Shown here: one piece after another, positions 16,391 to 23,874 of the stretch
Layout: every line of letters starts with the position of its first letter
Position numbering within the stretch: the stretch's first letter is position 1
Assembly (NCBI RefSeq): GCF_003626915.1
Contig: NZ_CP032570.1
Coordinates: forward strand, 1,860,001-1,924,000
Direction: 5' to 3'
From: Tsuneonella amylolytica
GTDB lineage: Bacteria > Pseudomonadota > Alphaproteobacteria > Sphingomonadales > Sphingomonadaceae
Length of the DNA stretch: 64,000 bases
Program-made: the position numbers and the translations under genes
Notes under the pieces: model-generated
What the model was told of the DNA's origin: nothing
The model's input: the letters and a program-made list of their open reading frames with translations, nothing else
Database searches by the model: none

Positions 16391-16814
16391 TCCCGCCGCG
16401 CTGATCAAGTGATCCGGTTGACGAGAAGTAGGCGCCCCTGCCGCTGGCGACCAACTTGTCGTCGGGCTCGAGAACCCGGGTTTCGGCCACCGAAATCTGT
16501 CGCCCGATCTTCACGATCTGTCCGTGAGCAGTGAGAGGTCCTGAGGTTGCAGGACGGTGGTAATCGACATGCAGATCGGCCGTCGCTCTCGCCGCGACGC
16601 CCCCGGCAAGCAGAGTATAAAGCCCGGTGAGGTCGACCAGTGAAGCCAGGATCCCTCCATGCGCCGACCCAATCATAGGGTTCGACACGATCTCTTCGCG
16701 CCATGGCATGGTGATCGCGATTGACTGGTCGGAGCATGTCGCAATCTCCAGCCCAAGCCATCGGTGAAACGGCGCGATATGCAGCATTTCCTGCAAGCGC
16801 TCTCGATCGATCAT
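16320..16814 (-). CDS. PaaI-type hotdog-fold thioesterase
   Basis: 164 residues from the ATG at 16814, whose ATGA overlaps the upstream hydrolase stop. The hotdog core is clear: PFHRWLGLEIATCSDQSIAITMPWREEIVSNPMIGSAHGG-type sequence with AHGGILASLVDLTG (active-site helix), followed by ADLHVDYHRPA and the ISVAETRVLE strand. These enzymes hydrolyse acyl-CoA or aryl-CoA esters. The C-terminal 20 residues overlap the convergent nodT-type gene, so the true stop region may have been extended. Confidence 0.85.
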   Translation of the reverse strand: MIDRERLQEMLHIAPFHRWLGLEIATCSDQSIAITMPWREEIVSNPMIGSAHGGILASLVDLTGLYTLLAGGVAARATADLHVDYHRPATSGPLTAHGQIVKIGRQISVAETRVLEPDDKLVASGRGAYFSSTGSLDQRGGTIDLEQALATQGPATSAARSTPA

Positions 16815-17716
16815 AGCTCCCTCGTCCCCTGTGGCTGAGCCGTATCGGATGAGTGATGGCACCCTAGGAAATCGACGATAGCGGCGGAGAAGGCATCGTT
16901 CGCATCGCCCACGACCATGTGCGTGGCATCGGCAATATCGGTGTATTCTGCATGGGGGGCGAGTTGTCGCAGATGCAAAACGGCCTCTTCGGAAACAAGA
17001 TCGCTAGAGCCGCCTCGGATGAGGTGAAGCGGAAGCGTGAGATTCGCCGCAGCTTGGCTCAGCATTGCCGATTGACGTTCTTGGCTGTCTGGGTCGCCTT
17101 GTCTGGCTGACATTATATTACGGATAAACACCGGGTCCCAGTGCCAATAGAAGCGCCCATCCGACTTCTGCCGCAGATAGTTTTTCAGACCATCGCTCGC
17201 GCCCCGCTTGGGACGATGCGGCATGTAGCGAGCGATCACGTCGGCCGCCTCCTCTGGTGAGGCGAAGCCGCTATCGACATGCTCTTCCATGAAACCAACC
17301 ACGCGCATCACACCGCTGGGCTCCATGCGCGGGGCAATGTCGACCAATGTGAGTGAAGCAAAGCTACCTGGAGCAAGCTCCCCTGCGGCAATCAGTCCAG
17401 CGAGCCCGCCCAGTGAAGCGCCGACCAGCGCTGGCTTCTGGTCCAGGCGCGACGCTGCAGCGACCAGATCCGCCGCGAAGTCGCGCATTTCATAAGCTCC
17501 GCATGGCGACCAATCGCTGTCTCCGTGACCGCGCATGTCGAAGGCGATTGCGCGAAAGCCGGCTTGAGCCAGCTCGCTGACCACCCTTCTCCACGCGCGC
17601 CGTGTCTGCCCGCCGCCGTGCGCAAGAAGGACGGGTTTAGCGTAGGCATCCCCCTCAGCCTCGGCTGTAAGAGAAATCGCGCCTGCGCCCTCAATCGTAA
17701 AGGTTTCTCTCGCCAT
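16811..17716 (-). CDS. Alpha/beta hydrolase
   Basis: 301 residues from the ATG at 17716 (MARETFTIEGAGAISL). The oxyanion HGGG(Q), the GHGDSDWS motif and the nucleophile elbow GASLGG (Ser) are present, and DATHM near the C-terminus supplies the catalytic His. The fold covers esterases, epoxide hydrolases and lactonases, so the substrate is open. It is translationally coupled to the thioesterase (ATGA), suggesting a two-step acyl or ester catabolic function. Confidence 0.88.
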   Translation of the reverse strand: MARETFTIEGAGAISLTAEAEGDAYAKPVLLAHGGGQTRRAWRRVVSELAQAGFRAIAFDMRGHGDSDWSPCGAYEMRDFAADLVAAASRLDQKPALVGASLGGLAGLIAAGELAPGSFASLTLVDIAPRMEPSGVMRVVGFMEEHVDSGFASPEEAADVIARYMPHRPKRGASDGLKNYLRQKSDGRFYWHWDPVFIRNIMSARQGDPDSQERQSAMLSQAAANLTLPLHLIRGGSSDLVSEEAVLHLRQLAPHAEYTDIADATHMVVGDANDAFSAAIVDFLGCHHSSDTAQPQGTREL

Positions 17717-18028
17717 CTCTGGATGGTAGGAAAGGCGCGCTAAATAGTAAACCGATTTAGTTTGTGGCTCTCGGCTCCGTGTTGGCTGTCCTGCAGGGCG
17801 TTTCAACGACGGCAAAAGTCTATGCCAAGAGGGGTTTCTCCAGACCATTCTCTAATGCACCGGCTTGCGATTCGGTCAGCAGTCGCTGTCCGCTTAATCC
17901 GCTCAAAGATATAAAAGCTGCCTTTCCGCTTCCGGCCCAAATCCAGCCGCGACGCTCTACGCCGATCGCCGTCGGTGGCAGCCCTTTTCTTTTCCGACGC
18001 TTACCCCCAATATGCTCACGGAGGGCAC
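17717..18028. other. Divergent intergenic region
   Basis: About 310 nt between the hydrolase (minus) and the restriction-modification gene (plus). It should hold both promoters; an AT-rich AGTAAACCGATTTAG lies at about 17745 and AAAGATATAAAAG at about 17905. No gene and no strong repeat was recognised. The GGAGG at 18020-18024 serves the downstream GTG. Confidence 0.45.
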
Positions 18029-21000
18029 GTGGACGCTGACGAATTCATCGCAAAGTGGCAGGTATCAGGGGGCAATGAGCGCGCGAACACGCAGCTGTTC
18101 GTGACCGACCTGTGTGCGCTGCTCGGCGTCGACCAGCCGCAGCCGACGCAGAGCGATACCGTGCGCAACGACTACGTGTTCGAGCGCCACGTGGTAAAAG
18201 CCGAGATCGACGGTACTACCTCCAATGGCTGGATCGACCTCTACAAGCGTGACTGCTTCATCCTCGAAGCTAAGCAGGGCAGCGCTGCAGACGCCAACGC
18301 AGTGGACGAGGGCCGGGGCGATGCCTTGCGCGACCTCTTCGGCCAAACCGCCGCTGAGCGCTTCAAGCGCGGCATGGCGAAGCGCGGCACTGAGCAATGG
18401 ACTGGCGCCATGTTGCGCGCTGCCGGCCAGGCCGATGGTTATGCCCGTGCCCTTCCCGAAGGTCACGGCTGGCCACCGTTCCTGCTGGTGAGTGATATCG
18501 GCTATTGCATCGACGTCTATGCCAACTTCGCCTGCGACGGGCGGCCCTACGTCCCGTTCCCGGACCGCCGGCGGTTCCGCATCACGCTGGAGGACTTGCG
18601 CGACGAAGACGTACGCACGCGACTGGCGGCGATCTGGACCGCCCCCATGTCGCTCGACCCTTCAGCCGAGGCGGCGCGCGTCACGCGCGAGGTGGCCAAC
18701 CATCTCGCCGCTTTGGCCAAGAATATCGAGGCGCGCGAGCAGAACCCCGACCGCGTTGCCGCCTTCCTGATGCGCCTGCTGTTCACGATGTTCGCCGAGG
18801 ACACGCGCCTTATTCCGAAGAAGAGCTTCAGTGCGCTGCTGGCGAAGGTGCGCGACCGGCCCGAGAACCTGCCGCCGCAACTCACCGATCTTTGGAAGGC
18901 GATGGACAAAGGTCGCTTTACCGGCGCGCTAGGCGAAGCGGGCGAGACCGTGCGCCGGTTCAACGGCTACCTGTTCAAGGATACCACGGCGATTGCGCTG
19001 ACCACGGGTGAGATCGACGTGCTGCTCGGGGCGGCCAAGGCTGACTGGCGGCAGGTCGAGCCGGCGATCTTCGGGACTCTACTGGAGCGCGCGCTCAACC
19101 CAAAGGAGCGGGCGAAGCTTGGCGCGCATTACACCCCGCGCGCCTACGTCGAGCGGCTGGTCGGGCCGACGATCATGGAGCCGCTGCGCGAGGACTGGCT
19201 TGGCGCCCGCACGGCAGCGATGGAAGCGGCCGAGGCGGGCGACCGGGAGAAGGCGCGGCGGCTCGTCGAGGCGTTCCACGGGCAGCTGGCGCAGACCAAG
19301 GTGCTCGATCCCGCCTGCGGCACGGGCAATTTCCTCTACGTCGCATTGGCGCGGATGAAGGAGCTCGAAGGTGAAGTGCTCGAGCTACTCGAGGAACTAG
19401 GCGACGAGCGCTACCTTGCCGAGCTGTCCGGCCACACGATCACCCCGGAGAACTTCCTCGGTATCGAGATCAACCCGCGCGCGGCGGAGATCGCCCAGCT
19501 GGTGCTGTGGATCGGCTATCTCCAATGGCACTTCCGGGTGAACGGCGAGGATCGAATGCCGGAGCCGCCGGTGCTGCGCGACGTGAAGACCATCGAGTGC
19601 AGGGATGCGCTGATTGAGTGGGATAGGCGCGAGCTAGTTCGCGACGATCAAAATCGGCCCGTTACGCGTTGGGACGGCACTACAATGAAGCGCCAAGCGT
19701 CGACAAATCGGCTGATCCCAGACGAGTCGGCGCGCGCGGAGATCTATAGATACATCGAGCCAAGACAGGCGCGATGGCCGGACGCCAATTTCATAATCGG
19801 CAATCCTCCTTTCATCGGGTGCCGTCGGATGCGTAAGCGACTTAGTTCGCCTTACGTGGACGCCTTGCGGTTGGCCTACAACGATCTCTCCGGCGAAATC
19901 GACTTTGTGACCTATTGGTGGGCACGGTCCGCGATGCTTGTCGGCATAGGGAAGGTGCGGCGCTTCGGACTAATAACGACCAAGACGATCGCGCAGCCTA
20001 GCAACCGTTCGGTCTTACGTGAGCACCTTGAGAAGGATCGTGGACGTCTGATCCACCTTAAATTCGCAATCCCCAATCATCCCTGGCACGATCAAGAGAC
20101 GACTGCCTCGGTGCGAATTGCGATGACCGTTGGCGCAGCCGGCGACAGCGCAGGCTGTTTGTGGACAATAAAAACCGAGAGCCGGCGGAGTGGCACAACT
20201 TATCTAGATTTTGACACTCGGATGGGACGGATCAATGTTGACCTAACTATCGGCCCGCAAGTGGCTTCAGCAACAGCGCTTAAGTCCAACTCCAAGATCT
20301 GTTGGATGGGCGTAAAAATGTCCGGCGAAGGCTTCAAAATAAGTTCAGCTCGTCGCGACGCTTTCGAGCGAGAGGGCGTCCCCTTGGACCGGATGCCCCG
20401 GGTCTTCGCGGGAACCGACGTGAGTGAACTTCGCGCCTGGATTTTTGCTCTGGATTTCTTTGATTTTTCTGAGGACGAGGTGAAGCGGAACTATCCGACA
20501 GTCTATGATCACCTTTTGACCTACGTAAAGCCCGAGCGCGATCACAACGATCGTGAAGCGTACAGTGAAGAGTGGTGGCGTTTCGTAGAACCCAGGCCGC
20601 GCCTGCGGGCCTCGACCCGAGACCTGCAGCGCTACATTGTTACCTCCGAGACTCACACGCACCCCATCTTCACGTTCGTAGAGAGTCGCCAACTCATCAT
20701 CGATGGGTCTGTAATTGCAGTGGCGTCAGACGACGCTTGGATTCTGGCAGTCCTCTCCAGCCGCATTCACGAATTCTGGGCGTTACGCGCCGGCGGGAGA
20801 CAAGGCGCGGGTGATGATCCTCGTTACCAGAATGAAATGTGCTTCGATCCCTTTCCTTTCCCGGACCCCTCCGACGAAACGCTCAAGTTCCGCATCCGCG
20901 ACGCCGCCGAAAAGCTCGACGCCTTGCGCAAGGACGTGCTCGCGCGGCACGAGGACCTCACGCTGACCAAGCTCTACAACGCGCTCGAAGCGCTGCGCGC

Positions 21001-21508
21001 TGCCGAGGCGGCGGCGAAGGTGTTGTCCGACAAGGATCGCGACGTGGTGGGGCGCGGCTGCGTCTCGCTGATCCGGCAATACCACGAAGAGATCGATGCG
21101 GGGGTGGCCGAGGCCTATCGCTGGCCGGCCGACCTGAGCGAGGAGGAAATCCTAGACCGGCTCGTCGCGCTCAACAAGGAGCGGGCGGCGGAGGAAGCAA
21201 AGGGCAAGGTGCGCTGGCTTCGCCCTGAATTCCAGGCACCCACATATGTCGCGCCAGTCGAGCAGGCGGCGCTGGCGCTGCCCCAAGCGGAAAAGCCAGG
21301 CATCGAGATCCTCGAATGGCCCAGGGCATTGCCCGAGCAGGTGGTAGTGGTGGCGAGCGTGGTCGCGCGCGCTGAGAAACCCCTCGGTGCGGGAGAAATC
21401 GCGCGGGCTTTCAGAGGCAAGCGTGCGGCCACGGTGGTGCCGGTGCTCGATGCGTTGGCGGGCATGGGCCGGGTGCGCAAACTGCAGGATGGCCGCTACG
21501 CGGCGTGA
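18029..21508 (+). CDS. MmeI-like type IIL restriction-modification fusion enzyme
   Basis: 1159 residues from the GTG at 18029, chosen for the GGAGG at 18020-18024 and because the product then begins [10 protein letters not shown] like MmeI relatives. With this start the nuclease motif D-X9-E-x-K falls at Asp70, Glu80 and Lys82, as in MmeI. A helical spacer is followed by the gamma-class adenine methyltransferase: DPACGTGNF at 427-435 and NPPF at 592-595, then a target recognition domain. The enzyme is about 240 residues longer than MmeI; the end ([23 protein letters not shown]...) resembles a winged helix. Roughly 19.62-20.87 kb, the recognition region, is less GC-rich than its flanks. A single protein would cut and protect DNA. 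Confidence 0.9.
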   Translation: MDADEFIAKWQVSGGNERANTQLFVTDLCALLGVDQPQPTQSDTVRNDYVFERHVVKAEIDGTTSNGWIDLYKRDCFILEAKQGSAADANAVDEGRGDALRDLFGQTAAERFKRGMAKRGTEQWTGAMLRAAGQADGYARALPEGHGWPPFLLVSDIGYCIDVYANFACDGRPYVPFPDRRRFRITLEDLRDEDVRTRLAAIWTAPMSLDPSAEAARVTREVANHLAALAKNIEAREQNPDRVAAFLMRLLFTMFAEDTRLIPKKSFSALLAKVRDRPENLPPQLTDLWKAMDKGRFTGALGEAGETVRRFNGYLFKDTTAIALTTGEIDVLLGAAKADWRQVEPAIFGTLLERALNPKERAKLGAHYTPRAYVERLVGPTIMEPLREDWLGARTAAMEAAEAGDREKARRLVEAFHGQLAQTKVLDPACGTGNFLYVALARMKELEGEVLELLEELGDERYLAELSGHTITPENFLGIEINPRAAEIAQLVLWIGYLQWHFRVNGEDRMPEPPVLRDVKTIECRDALIEWDRRELVRDDQNRPVTRWDGTTMKRQASTNRLIPDESARAEIYRYIEPRQARWPDANFIIGNPPFIGCRRMRKRLSSPYVDALRLAYNDLSGEIDFVTYWWARSAMLVGIGKVRRFGLITTKTIAQPSNRSVLREHLEKDRGRLIHLKFAIPNHPWHDQETTASVRIAMTVGAAGDSAGCLWTIKTESRRSGTTYLDFDTRMGRINVDLTIGPQVASATALKSNSKICWMGVKMSGEGFKISSARRDAFEREGVPLDRMPRVFAGTDVSELRAWIFALDFFDFSEDEVKRNYPTVYDHLLTYVKPERDHNDREAYSEEWWRFVEPRPRLRASTRDLQRYIVTSETHTHPIFTFVESRQLIIDGSVIAVASDDAWILAVLSSRIHEFWALRAGGRQGAGDDPRYQNEMCFDPFPFPDPSDETLKFRIRDAAEKLDALRKDVLARHEDLTLTKLYNALEALRAAEAAAKVLSDKDRDVVGRGCVSLIRQYHEEIDAGVAEAYRWPADLSEEEILDRLVALNKERAAEEAKGKVRWLRPEFQAPTYVAPVEQAALALPQAEKPGIEILEWPRALPEQVVVVASVVARAEKPLGAGEIARAFRGKRAATVVPVLDALAGMGRVRKLQDGRYAA

Positions 21509-21648
21509 GCCGTCCCTACCCACATAGCGGCTAACCGATCAGGAGAGCCGAAGTGGGCAATCTTTCAAGCGGAGGCTGCGAAGGGCTGGCTTTCCGGATC
21601 GTGAGCCAACGTCAGACCGGCCGGTTCCGGCCCATCCTGCCGTACAAG

Positions 21649-22284
21649 CTAGAGCGCCCGCCCAAACCAGATCACCCGCCCCACCACGTGTACCTCTGAG
21701 CGGTCCATGTCGCTCCAGGTCGGGTATGCGGGATTGTCGCTAGCGATCGTAATCTGCTTGCCTCCCGGCTTGATGGCGACGCGTTTCACCACAAGTGCAT
21801 CATCGGCGCGAAGGACGTAAATTCCGTCGCGGAGCCGCGAGGCATGATCGGACGCATCGACGAGCACTTCATCGCCGTCGCTGAGCGTGGGCTCCATAGA
21901 GTCGCCCATCACGCGCACGATCGACAGGCTGGCGCTTTTTGCCGACGTCAGACTACGGAGCCAGCGCTCATCGAACCCGAAGCGCGTTTGTGCAGTCTCA
22001 CTCGCCGCCACTGCGCCAAAACCCGCGGATGCCTCGACGTCGAGCACGGGGATTTCCACGAGGCCGTCCCAAACGACGTTGGCCGGGCCACCGAAAACCT
22101 GTTCATCGACGCCGAAGAAGCTCGCCAGGATCTTGCGGTCTTCATCGTCGAGCTTGCGGGGCGAGCCTCGCTTGATGAACTGCTGGATGTAGCTGGCATT
22201 GCGCCCCAGCAGCCTCGAGATCGATGCATAACCGTATTTGTGCTTCTGGATCAGCCGGTCAAGCTCTTCCCTGACATTCTCCAT
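21649..22284 (-). CDS. S24-family (LexA/CI-like) repressor-protease
   Basis: 211 residues. N-terminal helix-turn-helix (ASISRLLGRNASYIQQFIKRG), then an Ala87-Gly88 bond suitable for self-cleavage (EASAGFG), and the S24 peptidase with Ser129 (VMGDSMEPTLSDGDEVLVD) and Lys167 (DALVVKRVA). Such proteins repress element genes and are inactivated by RecA-stimulated self-cleavage. A palindrome and repeated TTCTTCCTAG blocks lie just upstream, together with a LexA-type box, in the region divergent from the gene at 22395. Confidence 0.9.
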   Translation of the reverse strand: MENVREELDRLIQKHKYGYASISRLLGRNASYIQQFIKRGSPRKLDDEDRKILASFFGVDEQVFGGPANVVWDGLVEIPVLDVEASAGFGAVAASETAQTRFGFDERWLRSLTSAKSASLSIVRVMGDSMEPTLSDGDEVLVDASDHASRLRDGIYVLRADDALVVKRVAIKPGGKQITIASDNPAYPTWSDMDRSEVHVVGRVIWFGRAL

Positions 22285-22317
22285 GGTCAGTCCTCTACGT
22301 TTCTCGTCGGGTATAGG

Positions 22318-22354
22318 ATTCTTCCTAGACTCGCAAAATTCTTCCTAGTAGGAA
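22318..22354. promoter_or_regulatory. Operator region of the S24 repressor
   Basis: ATTCTTCCTAG occurs twice with a 20-bp period (22318-22328 and 22338-22348), and the second copy is part of a perfect palindrome TTCCTA-G-TAGGAA (22342-22354). The position between the divergent repressor and the 22395 gene suggests autoregulation and control of both. The two sites on one helical face (about two turns apart) fit a cooperative repressor. Confidence 0.6.
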
Positions 22355-22366
22355 CATAACAGGAAC
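22352..22366. promoter_or_regulatory. LexA-type SOS box (GAAC-N7-GAAC)
   Basis: GAACATAACAGGAAC matches the alphaproteobacterial LexA consensus GTTC-N7-GTTC read on the minus strand. It abuts the S24 operator palindrome and lies 29 nt upstream of the ATG at 22395. Host LexA or the S24 protein itself might bind here. Confidence 0.5.
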
Positions 22367-22394
22367 GCAAGGAAGATGTGAGTCGAGGCTAGGA

Positions 22395-22715
22395 GTGATG
22401 ACGTTGTTGGACCGGATCGAGATACACCTCATCAAGCACCGCATTTCCGCGACACGCTTCGGCCGCCGCGCAGTCGGTGACCCGAGGTTCGTGCTCGACC
22501 TGAGAATGGGGAGGCGCCCCAGACGACGCACTCTCGAACGGTTGAATGCCTATCTCGATCGGATCGAACGCGGCAGTGAAGGCAAAGGGCTTACGAGGAC
22601 GGATCGTCTTTCTGCCGGTCCGCGAGACTGTCAAAGCGGCGAGCAACCTCCTGCCACAGGCGAGCCCCGTCCTTTTCACCGGATCGAGAAAGCGCGTCTA
22701 TTCTCTCGGCAATGA
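22395..22715 (+). CDS. Small basic protein, probable DNA-binding, 106 aa
   Basis: The first 60 residues (MMTLLDRIEIHLIKHRISATRFGRRAVGDPRFVLDLRMGRRP) look conserved-type: a helix, a short Arg-rich turn region and a closing helix (TLERLNAYLDRIE), the layout of a small helix-turn-helix protein. The last 45 residues are compositionally different and lie antisense to the 22591-22794 gene, so the natural C-terminus may once have ended near residue 62. It is divergent from the S24 repressor and shares its operator, suggesting a Cro-like or regulatory partner. Function not established. Confidence 0.6.
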   Translation: MMTLLDRIEIHLIKHRISATRFGRRAVGDPRFVLDLRMGRRPRRRTLERLNAYLDRIERGSEGKGLTRTDRLSAGPRDCQSGEQPPATGEPRPFHRIEKARLFSRQ

Positions 22716-22794
22716 AAGAGGGCCCGCGATTGCCGTGTGCCTTCTCAACCCAAAGCGCCATGCCCCACAATTCCTGTTCTCGGGTAAGCGTCAC
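22591..22794 (-). CDS. DUF6961-like small protein, 67 aa
   Basis: Starts at a GTG (22794) that overlaps the stop of the upstream 43-residue gene as GTGA. The product VTLTREQELWGMALWVEKAHG continues with FIAERIDALSRSGEKDGARLWQEVARRFD, a pattern I associate with DUF6961 proteins of Sphingomonadales (T.EQELW...GD..G...W..I..R...L). Function unknown. A longer frame to 22914 exists but would overlap the membrane peptide gene entirely. Confidence 0.6.
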   Translation of the reverse strand: MTLTREQELWGMALWVEKAHGNRGPSFIAERIDALSRSGEKDGARLWQEVARRFDSLADRQKDDPSS

Positions 22795-22922
22795 ATTAGC
22801 CAACCGATAGCGCCTGCGATCGCCAACAGCATCGCGGCCCCGATTATCCACGCTTCGAGATGGAGTTTCCAGGCGTTCGCTTCGTCCTCGGCGCGCTCTT
22901 CGTCGGTCCGCCAATCGCGCAT
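22791..22922 (-). CDS. 43-residue single-pass membrane peptide
   Basis: A short gene too small for routine calling. It encodes an acidic N-terminus (MRDWRTDEERAEDEANAWKL), then one hydrophobic helix (AWIIGAAMLLAIAGAIGWLM). Its ATG overlaps the SNase-like gene stop by one base (TGATG) and its stop overlaps the next gene's GTG (GTGA), so all three are translationally coupled. The charge distribution and tight overlaps argue that it is real. It has no recognised family. Confidence 0.65.
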   Translation of the reverse strand: MRDWRTDEERAEDEANAWKLHLEAWIIGAAMLLAIAGAIGWLM

Positions 22923-23542
22923 CAGCACCACGACTCCCGCCGACCGGTCCAGGTGCGGGCCAGGTTTTCCGATACGAGCTGATCGCCTAATGACCGGCCG
23001 CTTCGCATTATGACGCGAAGCTTGCGTCCGTACTGGTCCTCATCGCGGTTTCCGATCGGGCGCAGTTCGAACTCGCCTCCGTTGAGCAGCACGACAAGCC
23101 GATCCCGTGCACGAATTCCTCTCTCGTATTCGGCGCTGCATTTCGGCGAGGAAATCTCCGGCGTGTCTATATCGGCAATGCGGATTTTCACGCCCTCGAG
23201 CCAGATCGTGTCGCCATCGACCACGCACGTCTTTCGGATCGTGCCGCACACGGCAAAGGTATGCGCCCCTGTGGCTTGCGCGCTAGCTATACTCGCCGGC
23301 CAATTGGTTCCGACGAGCCCGCCAATAGCTCCCGCCAGCAGACCACCTCCAACAAGCATCGCGAGCGAGCGGCGCTTCGTCCGCTTCTGCCGACGTAACT
23401 CCTGGCGGAAGTCGAAGATCAGCGCACTCGGTTTGCTGTCGCACTGCTTGTTTGATCTGCGCCGGAACATCATGCCCAGGCCAGGCAGGTCGCGATGAGG
23501 AGCGCGCATTTCATTCTGATTGTCTGCCATCACCGCTGACAC
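22922..23542 (-). CDS. Membrane-anchored staphylococcal nuclease-like protein
   Basis: 206 residues. A cytoplasmic basic stretch (RRQKRTKRR) precedes a membrane helix (about 62-82), then an SNase (thermonuclease) domain: TCVVDGDTIWLEGVKIRIADIDTPE with the Asp/Arg triad start, the ERGIRARDRL segment, and the family ending ARTWTGRRESWC. SNase-like domains hydrolyse DNA or RNA with Ca2+. It heads a three-gene overlapping operon with the membrane peptide and the DUF6961-like protein. Conjugative elements often carry such nucleases, but the job here is unknown. Confidence 0.85.
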   Translation of the reverse strand: MSAVMADNQNEMRAPHRDLPGLGMMFRRRSNKQCDSKPSALIFDFRQELRRQKRTKRRSLAMLVGGGLLAGAIGGLVGTNWPASIASAQATGAHTFAVCGTIRKTCVVDGDTIWLEGVKIRIADIDTPEISSPKCSAEYERGIRARDRLVVLLNGGEFELRPIGNRDEDQYGRKLRVIMRSGRSLGDQLVSENLARTWTGRRESWC

Positions 23543-23661
23543 GAGCCAAGTCCTGCATATCGTAGTTCCGAAGCTTTTGTGCTAAGATGCGGGCACCTCC
23601 TCTCCCAATTTCTTTCAGGAGAGCGGAGATGGGCGGCGCTGGTTTGTGAAGGAGATGGTCG

Positions 23662-23871
23662 ATGAGCGATCCAGACAAATCCCGGAACGCCGGTGGGCAG
23701 GATTGGCAGGGCTTTGCCGAGGTCGATCGAGCCATCGCCGAGAACCGATTGACGGCTTACACCTGGAAGAAGACCTGGGCCGACCCTTGGGGGCGTCTCA
23801 AGCTAATCATGATCTTCCTAGCCCTTGTAGCATTCGCAGCCTTTGTGATCGTGCAGGACGTAATTCTCTAG
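23662..23871 (+). CDS. Small single-pass membrane protein, 69 aa
   Basis: ATG at 23662 with GAAGGAGA 8-15 nt upstream. The N-terminal half is hydrophilic (MSDPDKSRNAGGQDWQGF...), with a C-terminal hydrophobic helix (LIMIFLALVAFAAFVIVQDVIL). It is convergent with traG, whose stop is 3 nt away. Unknown family; possibly an entry-exclusion or transfer accessory protein by position, but that is speculation. Confidence 0.6.
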   Translation: MSDPDKSRNAGGQDWQGFAEVDRAIAENRLTAYTWKKTWADPWGRLKLIMIFLALVAFAAFVIVQDVIL

Positions 23872-23874
23872 TGA

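Noticed and set aside
22395-22715. C-terminal half of the 22395 gene as a genuine domain
   Set aside because: Residues 62-106 lie antisense to the DUF6961-like gene and change composition, so I do not interpret them.
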